A DNA stretch of 64,000 bases from Streptomyces sp. 11x1. GTDB taxonomy: Bacteria > Actinomycetota > Actinomycetes > Streptomycetales > Streptomycetaceae. The position numbers and the translations under genes are program-made. Positions 58,240-64,000 of this stretch are shown one piece after another. The DNA is taken from NCBI RefSeq assembly GCF_032598905.1, contig NZ_CP122458.1, positions 4,799,001-4,863,000 of the forward strand, in the 5' to 3' direction. The notes beneath the pieces were generated by a model, which worked only from the letters and a program-made list of their open reading frames with translations, had not been told where the DNA came from and ran no database searches. The first letter of the stretch is position 1, and every line of letters starts with the position of its first letter.

Positions 58240-58554
58240 TCAGCCTTTGGTCCCGTCCTGCCGGCCGCCCGGGTGCCACGGCGCGTCGGGCCGGGTGGGC
58301 AGAGCATCGGCGGTCAGGCGGAGCGCGTACACATCCCGGTCTGGGTCGGGGACGGGTCCGAGGTAGGTGTGGCCGGTCATGTGCCACCAGGCCGACAGGT
58401 CGAGCGGGGCGGCCGGGTCGGTGGCAATGACGTGGACGACCGAGCCGGGCTCGGCGTCGGCGGCATAGGCACGCAGCTTCAGCAGGAGGGTGACGCGGAG
58501 CAGGCCGGTGCCGTCGACCGTGATGTCAACCGCGGAGGCGGTGGGGTTGGTCAT
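58240..58554 (-). CDS. TusA/SirA-like protein lacking its cysteine
   Basis: A 104-residue protein of the TusA fold: ITVDGTGLLRVTLLLKLRAY, EPGSVVHVIATDPAAPLDLS and AWWHMTGHTYLGPVP. In active sulfur carriers a Cys precedes the first helix and these actinomycete relatives usually also have Cys in the AWCxxTGH motif. Here those places read LR and WW, so persulfide relay is doubtful. The ATGA overlap couples the MFS gene upstream to it. Confidence 0.78.
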   Translation of the reverse strand: MTNPTASAVDITVDGTGLLRVTLLLKLRAYAADAEPGSVVHVIATDPAAPLDLSAWWHMTGHTYLGPVPDPDRDVYALRLTADALPTRPDAPWHPGGRQDGTKG

Positions 58555-59807
58555 CGGCGGCTCGCGGTGGCGGCGATGGCGGGCAGGACGGCGAGGGCGA
58601 GGATTCCGCCGGTGAGGGCGAGGACGGGGTAGCCGGAGGCGGCCACGACGAGCCCGGAGGCCAGGCCGCCGGTGGCGCCTGCGATGGCGATGGAGACGTC
58701 GACCATGCCCTGGGTCTTGGCGCGGGTGGCCAGGGGCACGGTGTCGGTGATGATCGCGGTGCCGGCCACGAGGCCGAGGTTCCAGCCCAGGCCGAGCAGG
58801 GCGAGGGCAACGGCGAGCGGGGCGACGGAGTCGGTGGGTGCGGTGGCGGCGAGGATACCCGCGGCCAGAAGGGTGATGCCGGAGGCGACGGCGACCTTGA
58901 TGCGGCCGTAGCGGTCGGCCAGCCGTCCGGTCAGGGGCGAGGGCAGGAACATCGCGGCCACGTGGACGGCGATGACGAGGCCCGAGGCAGTGGTGGTGTG
59001 GCCGTGGTCGTGCATGTGGACGGGCGTCATCGTCATGATCGCGACCATGACGAGCTGAGTGAGGACCATGATCAGCGCGCCCAGGACGACACCGGCGCTG
59101 CGGCCCTGGGCCGAAGCCGTCTCCTCCGTACTGGTGGTGCCGTTGCCGAGGGACTGCTCGGTGTCGAGGGTCCGGGCGAGGATCAGGGGGTCGGGGCGCA
59201 GCCAGATCGCCAGGACGAGGGCGGCGGCCACGTAGGCGACGGTGGCCAGGAGGAACGGCCCGGCCAGGCGGGGGATGCCGAGGGCGTGGGCGAGGTCGCC
59301 GGTGAGTGAGGTGAGGTTGGGGCCGACGACGCCGCCCAGGGTCGTGGCGACCAGGACGGTGGAGACCGCGCGTCCTCGGCGGTCGGGGGCGGCGAGATCG
59401 GCGCCTGCATAGCGCGCTTGGAGGTTGGTGGCGCTGCCGGCGCCGTAGACGAACAGCGCGAGGAAGAGCAGGACGGCGTTGTCAGCGACGGCTGCGGCGA
59501 CGACACCAGCACCGCCGATCGCTCCGACGAGGTATCCGGCGGCGAGGCCGGAGCGGCGGCCCCGGGCCTGGGACATGCGGCCGACGGCGACGGCGGCGAG
59601 GGCGGAACCCGCGGTGAACAAGGCACTGGGCAGGCCGGCCAGGCCGGTGGAGCCGAGCATGTCCTGGGCCAGCAGCGCGCCGACGGTGATGCCGGCGGCG
59701 AGGCCGGCGCCACTGAGGACCTGGGCGGTGAACAGGACGGTCAGGACGCGTCGCTGCGCCTGGGAGCGCGGGGATATCTCGTTCGCGGCGGAGTCGGTGC
59801 TCGTCAA
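58551..59807 (-). CDS. MFS transporter
   Basis: A 418-residue carrier with 12 predicted helices. The central loop (about residues 215-240, LDTEQSLGNGTTSTEETASA) is followed by LVMVAIMTMTPVHMHDHGHT, and the conserved loop GRLADRYGRIKVAVA lies in the second half. The Met/His-rich segment MTPVHMHDHGH may bind metal. The start is TTG 59807 with a GAAAGAG ribosome site. It forms a coupled pair with the TusA-like gene. Substrate unknown, plausibly a sulfur compound given the neighbours. Confidence 0.9.
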   Translation of the reverse strand: MTSTDSAANEISPRSQAQRRVLTVLFTAQVLSGAGLAAGITVGALLAQDMLGSTGLAGLPSALFTAGSALAAVAVGRMSQARGRRSGLAAGYLVGAIGGAGVVAAAVADNAVLLFLALFVYGAGSATNLQARYAGADLAAPDRRGRAVSTVLVATTLGGVVGPNLTSLTGDLAHALGIPRLAGPFLLATVAYVAAALVLAIWLRPDPLILARTLDTEQSLGNGTTSTEETASAQGRSAGVVLGALIMVLTQLVMVAIMTMTPVHMHDHGHTTTASGLVIAVHVAAMFLPSPLTGRLADRYGRIKVAVASGITLLAAGILAATAPTDSVAPLAVALALLGLGWNLGLVAGTAIITDTVPLATRAKTQGMVDVSIAIAGATGGLASGLVVAASGYPVLALTGGILALAVLPAIAATASRR

Positions 59808-59956
59808 GGGGGCTCTTTCGCTAGGGCGGCGGGGACGGGGAAGCAGGCCGCCGCTGCGAGGAGCGTGCGGACGACCCGGGCGTGTTGGTCAGTGAGTGTC
59901 AAGGGCCGGGGCGCGCAGATGGCCCGACTCGCTCCGCGGCCTCAGACGCGCGGGGA

Positions 59957-60625
59957 TCACGCGGCTTCGCCGATGGCTACCGGCATCTCGGCGAGGCGCC
60001 ACTCCAGCATGCCGTCGGACAGCCGCACAGCTCGCCGCCCGCGGGTGTTGAGCAGCCGCACGGCGTCGTGGGCCATGACGCAGTACTCGCCGCGGCAGTA
60101 GGCGACGACCTCGGTACCGACGGGCAACTCGGCGATGCGGTCGGCGAGTTCCTCGACCGGGATGGAGAGGGCACCGGGGATGTGCCCGGCGGCGTACTCC
60201 TCGGCCGGACGCACGTCCAGGACGACGACCTCGCCCGCCTGCGCACGGGCCAGCAACTCCTCGCGCCCGACTTCCTCCGGCTGGTCGTCGCCGAGGTAGG
60301 CGATGCGGGCGGCCTCGACGCCTGCCTGGTGGGTCTGGGCGACCCGGCGCAGCAGGGCGTACAGGGCGGAGACGTCGTCGCCGGCCAGCCGGTAGTGGAT
60401 GCGTACGCCGTCGCGGCGGGTGGACACCAGCCCCGCCTGCTTGAGGGTCTGCAGATGCGCGGAGGCGGTGGTCAGGTTCAGCCCGGCCGCCTTGGCGAGG
60501 GCGTCGACGGTGCGCTCGCCCTGGGCCAGCAGGTCGAGCAGTTCCAGTCGCTTCCCGCTGCTCAGCGCCTTGCCGGTGTGGGCGAAGGCGTCGTACAGCG
60601 CCGACTTGCGCGCGGGGTCTCCCAT
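59957..60625 (-). CDS. ArsR-type regulator fused to a rhodanese domain
   Basis: A 222-residue protein. The winged HTH lies at residues 15-95 (LSSGKRLELLDLLAQGERTV, LNLTTASAHLQTLKQAGLVS) and the rhodanese at 115-215 (VVVLDVRPAEEYAAGHIPGA, active loop YCRGEYC with its Cys). Fusion of repressor and sulfurtransferase suggests direct sensing of persulfide or other reactive sulfur. ATG 60625 follows GGAGGATG. It is divergent from the MBL-rhodanese gene across 86 bp, the likely regulated target. Confidence 0.92.
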   Translation of the reverse strand: MGDPARKSALYDAFAHTGKALSSGKRLELLDLLAQGERTVDALAKAAGLNLTTASAHLQTLKQAGLVSTRRDGVRIHYRLAGDDVSALYALLRRVAQTHQAGVEAARIAYLGDDQPEEVGREELLARAQAGEVVVLDVRPAEEYAAGHIPGALSIPVEELADRIAELPVGTEVVAYCRGEYCVMAHDAVRLLNTRGRRAVRLSDGMLEWRLAEMPVAIGEAA

Positions 60626-60636
60626 GACATCCTCCA

Positions 60637-60660
60637 TAAATCCATGGAATATTGTATCTG
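60637..60660. promoter_or_regulatory. Promoter/operator between arsR-rhodanese and MBL-rhodanese genes
   Basis: On the minus strand TACAAT (60656-60651) is a good -10 box. ATTCCATGGAtt directly after it is nearly palindromic around CCATGG and could be the ArsR operator. It is the most AT-rich point of the 86-bp gap. Confidence 0.6.
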
Positions 60661-60711
60661 TGGCCGGGCGCCCTGACCACCCGCCGCCCACCGTGACACC
60701 AGGAGGACGCG

Positions 60712-62070
60712 ATGGGCTTCGCCGACGATCACCTGATACCGCTGGTCGACGAAGAGCTGGGCAACAGCGCCTATCTCGTCGACCTCGGCGACCGACGCGC
60801 CCTGGCGGTGGACGCGAGCCGTGATCTGCGCGCCCTGCGCACCGCCGCCGCACGGCACGGGCTGAGCGTCGCCTACGCCGCCGACACCCACCTGCACGCC
60901 GACTTCCTCACCGGCGCCCTCCAGCTCGCCGCCGACGACGGCGCGACCGTCCTGGCCTCCGCCGCCGGACACCGCGCCTTCCCCCACACCGCGCTCACCG
61001 ACGGCGACGAGACAGACCTGGGCGGCCTGACACTGCGGGCCCTGGCCACCCCCGGCCACACCGACGAGCACCTGTCCTTCCTCCTCCTGGACGGCACCCA
61101 TGAGCTGGGCGTCTTCACCGGCGGCTCCCTCATCGTCGGCTCCGCCGCCCGCACCGACCTGCTCGGCGCCGACCGCGCGGACGAACTCGCCCGAGCCCAG
61201 TACCACTCTCTGCGGCGCCTGACCCAGCTGCCGGACACGACCGCTGTGTGGCCCACGCACGGCGCCGGCTCCTTCTGCTCCGCTCCGCCCGGCGCCGAAC
61301 GCACCACCACCATCGGCGCCCAGAAGCATGCCAACGCCCTGCTCGCCGCGCCGGACGAGGACACCTTCGTACAGCAGCTGGTCGGCAGCCTCGGCTCCTA
61401 CCCCGCCTACTTCGACCGCCTGGGCGAGATCAACCGGCGCGGCCCCGCGGTCCTCGGCACGTCCCCCACGCTCGCCGCGCTCTCAGCGGCCGAGACACGC
61501 CAGGTGCTGGGCCAGGGCGCCCAGATCATCGACGTACGGCCCGTCACGGACTTCGCCCACGGCCACATCCCCGGCGCGATCTCCATCCCGCTGCGCGACC
61601 AGTTCGCCCCCTGGCTGGGCTGGCTGCTGCCCGAGGACGCCCCGCTCGTCTTCGTCACCGCACCGGGCCAGGACCTGGCCGAACTCACCTGGCAGGCCCT
61701 GAAGATCGGATACGAGCGGCTGGCCGGACACCTGGAGTGGGCCGCCTGGCAGGCGGACGACGGAGAGCAGCAGACCATCGACCTGCTCACCGCCGACCAC
61801 ATCGCAGGCCGTCCGGTCCTGGACATCCGGCAGCGGGCCGAGCACATCGCCGGACACATCCCCGGCGCTGTCGGCATCGAACTCGGTGAACTGACCGCCC
61901 GTACCGACGAAGCACCGACCGGCGCCGTGGTCGCCTGCGGGCACGGCGAGCGCGCCATGACCGCCGCCAGCCTCCTCGCGCGTGCCGGACACGACGACCT
62001 CGCCGTCCTGGACGGCGGACCGGGCGACTGGGCCAAGGCCACCGGCCGCCCCCTGGAGGAAGGTGCGTGA
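60712..62070 (+). CDS. MBL-fold hydrolase with two rhodanese domains (persulfide dioxygenase-like)
   Basis: A 452-residue protein. The metallo-beta-lactamase domain is residues 1-240, with metal ligands in DTHLHADF (about 63), TPGHTDEH and VWPTHGAG, the ETHE1/persulfide-dioxygenase pattern. Rhodanese 1 (260-350, DVRPVTDFAHGHIPGA) lacks a catalytic Cys (VTAPGQD). Rhodanese 2 (365-450, DIRQRAEHIAGHIPGA) has one in VACGHGER. It should oxidise glutathione- or mycothiol-type persulfide and relay sulfur. The MFS gene overlaps its end (GTGA). Confidence 0.92.
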   Translation: MGFADDHLIPLVDEELGNSAYLVDLGDRRALAVDASRDLRALRTAAARHGLSVAYAADTHLHADFLTGALQLAADDGATVLASAAGHRAFPHTALTDGDETDLGGLTLRALATPGHTDEHLSFLLLDGTHELGVFTGGSLIVGSAARTDLLGADRADELARAQYHSLRRLTQLPDTTAVWPTHGAGSFCSAPPGAERTTTIGAQKHANALLAAPDEDTFVQQLVGSLGSYPAYFDRLGEINRRGPAVLGTSPTLAALSAAETRQVLGQGAQIIDVRPVTDFAHGHIPGAISIPLRDQFAPWLGWLLPEDAPLVFVTAPGQDLAELTWQALKIGYERLAGHLEWAAWQADDGEQQTIDLLTADHIAGRPVLDIRQRAEHIAGHIPGAVGIELGELTARTDEAPTGAVVACGHGERAMTAASLLARAGHDDLAVLDGGPGDWAKATGRPLEEGA

Positions 62071-63359
62071 CCTCCCCCAAGTCCTCGACTCCGCTCGACC
62101 AGGGCGGACCCCCATCCGGCCCCGCCGACGGCATACGACTCGGACTGCGCGCCAACCTCGCCCAGTTCACCCTGCTCGTCGCGGTCAACGCCCTGGTCGG
62201 CGGCATGCTCGGCCAGGAACGCACCGTACTGCCGCTGCTCGCCGACGACGTCTTCCACCTGTCCGCCTACACCGCCGCGCTCACCTACATCCTGGCCTTC
62301 GGCGCCACCAAGGCCATCACCAACTTCTTCGCCGGCACCTTCTCCGACCGCTACGGCCGCAAGCCGGTCCTGATCGCCGGCTGGCTGATCGCCCTGCCCG
62401 TGCCGGCCATGCTCGCCTGGGGCCCGACCTGGGGCTGGATCATCGCCGCCAACGTCCTGCTCGGCATGAACCAGGGCCTGACCTGGTCCACCACCGTCAT
62501 CATGAAGATCGACCTGGTCGGCCCGGAACGCCGCGGCCTGGCCATGGGCTTCAACGAGGCAGCCGGATACGTCGCGGTCGCCGCCACCGCCATGGCCACC
62601 GGCGCCATCGCCGAACACGCCGGGCTGCGCCCCGAGCCGTTCCTCCTCGGCGCCGCCTATGTCGTCCTGGCCCTGGGCCTGTCCACCCTCGCCGTCCGCG
62701 AGACCCGCGACCACGCCCGCGCCGAGGCCGCCCAGCACCCCCGACAATCAGGCTCCGATGCCGAGTTGACCACCGGCCAGATCGCCCGCCTCACCAGCCT
62801 GAGCGACAAGGCGCTGTCGGCCGCCAGTCAGGCCGGCATGGTCAACAACCTCAACGACGCCCTCGCCTGGGGCATCTTCCCCCTGCTCTTCGCTACGCAC
62901 GGCCTGTCCATCGCCCAGATCGGCGTCCTCGCCGCCGTCTACCCCGCCGTATGGGGCGCGGGCCAGATGCTCACCGGCTGGTGGTCCGACCACGTCGGCC
63001 GCAAACACCTCATCACCGCGGGCATGCTGCTCCAGGCCGCCGCCATCGCCCTCGTCGCCGCCGGAACAACCTTCTCCGTCTGGGCCACCGCCCAGATCCT
63101 GCTCGGCATCGGCACCGCGCTGGTCTACCCGACCCTCCTCGCCGTCATCGGCGACGTCGCCCACCCCGCCTGGCGCGCCCGCGCAGTCGGCGTCTACCGC
63201 CTATGGCGCGACGGCGGCTTCGCCATCGGCGCCCTCCTCGCCGGAATCCTCGCCGACGCCTACGGCCTCACCACCGCCATCTGGGCCGTCGCCGCCCTGA
63301 CCGCCGTCTCCGGCCTCGTCGTCGCGATGCGCATGTACGAGACCCATCCGCGCCCCTGA
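62067..63359 (+). CDS. MFS transporter
   Basis: A 430-residue carrier with 12 predicted helices. The GTFSDRYGRKPVLIAG loop between helices 2 and 3 and GQMLTGWWSDHVGRKHLI in the second half are the typical MFS motifs. The start GTG overlaps the MBL-rhodanese stop, so they are translationally coupled; a role in moving sulfite, thiosulfate or a sulfur organic compound is inferred. It is not close in sequence to the MFS protein at 58551. Confidence 0.9.
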   Translation: MTSPKSSTPLDQGGPPSGPADGIRLGLRANLAQFTLLVAVNALVGGMLGQERTVLPLLADDVFHLSAYTAALTYILAFGATKAITNFFAGTFSDRYGRKPVLIAGWLIALPVPAMLAWGPTWGWIIAANVLLGMNQGLTWSTTVIMKIDLVGPERRGLAMGFNEAAGYVAVAATAMATGAIAEHAGLRPEPFLLGAAYVVLALGLSTLAVRETRDHARAEAAQHPRQSGSDAELTTGQIARLTSLSDKALSAASQAGMVNNLNDALAWGIFPLLFATHGLSIAQIGVLAAVYPAVWGAGQMLTGWWSDHVGRKHLITAGMLLQAAAIALVAAGTTFSVWATAQILLGIGTALVYPTLLAVIGDVAHPAWRARAVGVYRLWRDGGFAIGALLAGILADAYGLTTAIWAVAALTAVSGLVVAMRMYETHPRP

Positions 63360-63439
63360 CCACCCTCGGACGTCACCGTGCCAGAACCCCGTCCCGACCC
63401 AACGCCTGGGCGTCATCGAGGCCAGACGCGACGGGCGAA

Positions 63440-63857
63440 GCCCACCCTGGAACGCCTCTTCGGGTTCCGGACGGCCATCGGGATGTCGGAGACGACCGGA
63501 CCGAAGACGATGCACAGCACCATCAGGAACGCGTCGGCGAGAAGCGTGGACAGCCGGGTGCGGGCGCCGGAGACCCGTACGTTGATCATCGTCTGGCCGA
63601 TCATGGCGCAGCCGCCCATGCCGCCGAAGAACCCGGTGACGATGTCGGCGACGCCCTGATCGACGGGACTCGCGGGTCTTCGAGGCGCGGGTGTCGGTGA
63701 TCTCGTCGACCAGCTTGGCCGTCATCAGTGACTCCAAAAGGCCGACCAGCGCCATGGCGAGCGCATACGGGGCGACGGTGGTGAGGGTGTCCAGGGTGAA
63801 CGGCGCGTCCGGCAGGCCCGGTTCAGTGACGGCGAAGTCCGCTCCCCCGTTCCGCAT
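63440..63857 (-). pseudogene. SulP-type anion transporter remnant
   Basis: The first frame gives [40 protein letters not shown] and [10 protein letters not shown]. One base later in the other frame [40 protein letters not shown] and [14 protein letters not shown] follow. These are helices from the middle of a SulP sulfate/bicarbonate carrier. The N- and C-terminal parts are missing. Together with its neighbours it points to an older sulfur-uptake locus. The last 140 bp of the window show no gene. Confidence 0.75.
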
Positions 63858-64000
63858 GTACCGCGCGGCAAGACCCGCGAACGATCACCCCGTCGGCGTG
63901 ACACGCATCACACCACCTGATGCAATTTTGCTCTGCGCAATGATCCATCCGGCGCTCTCGTCCGTACCTCCTGGCGACCGAGATTCGCTCCCCGGCGGAT

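Overview
The window is chromosomal DNA from a Streptomyces-type actinomycete. It has very high GC, many GTG and a few TTG starts, and 4-base GTGA/ATGA gene overlaps. The protein families are typical of the genus: DUF397/DUF5753, DUF5994, DUF5958, a SCO3933-type regulator, SpdD, AmaP/Asp23 and secreted FG-GAP proteins. All assignments were made by reading the sequence; no database search was run.

Layout. (1) 1-8.5 kb: four secreted FG-GAP (integrin-alpha-like propeller) paralogues on the + strand, interrupted by a DUF397/DUF5753/HATPase cluster and an NTF2-like gene, then a Yip1 membrane protein. (2) 8.7-14 kb: membrane and hypothetical proteins, then the housekeeping pair dcd and a phosphoribosyltransferase gene. 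(3) 14,082-14,155: tRNA-Gly(CCC). Its 3' 46 bp is the attachment core of an actinomycete integrative and conjugative element (AICE). (4) 14.1-27.6 kb: the AICE, with coupled rep-xis-int, Spd-type transfer genes, an FtsK/TraB translocase, a SCO3933-type regulator, two GntR regulators with visible operators, and DUF1152. Its right end carries two lower-GC cargo genes, including an AlbA_2-membrane protein resembling TRADD-N-associated effectors. A second copy of the core ends the element. (5) 27.6-40.7 kb: an envelope and general-stress island (Asp23/AmaP/DUF6286 cluster, acyl desaturase, STAS, GNAT, DUF5994 pair, PRC-barrel, PAS-GAF-PP2C phosphatase), bounded on the right by a third core identical to the tRNA end. 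(6) 40.75-41.7 kb: ruins of a second int and rep, then an APC permease, a coupled pair of membrane-anchored helix-turn-helix proteins and an I36-type secreted protein, ending in a degenerate fourth core. (7) 47.5-64 kb: a TetR/redoxin pair with matching operators, two more FG-GAP genes, an intact-ended IS5-like element, an ABM-SnoaL fusion, a MarR gene, a ruined P-type ATPase gene, and a sulfur module (TusA-like, MFS, ArsR-rhodanese, MBL-rhodanese, MFS, SulP remnant).

The main new observation is a repeated module, CGTGCC-N5-CGTGCC. It occurs at the end of int and about 121-126 bp in front of the second, third and fourth core copies. This suggests several related elements piled up at one tRNA gene, with a stress island caught between two attachment sites. 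The best candidate for an undescribed system is the AICE cargo pair at 24.8-27.2 kb. Several genes carry single-base frameshifts in short C or G runs, so read-level checking matters before any is called dead.
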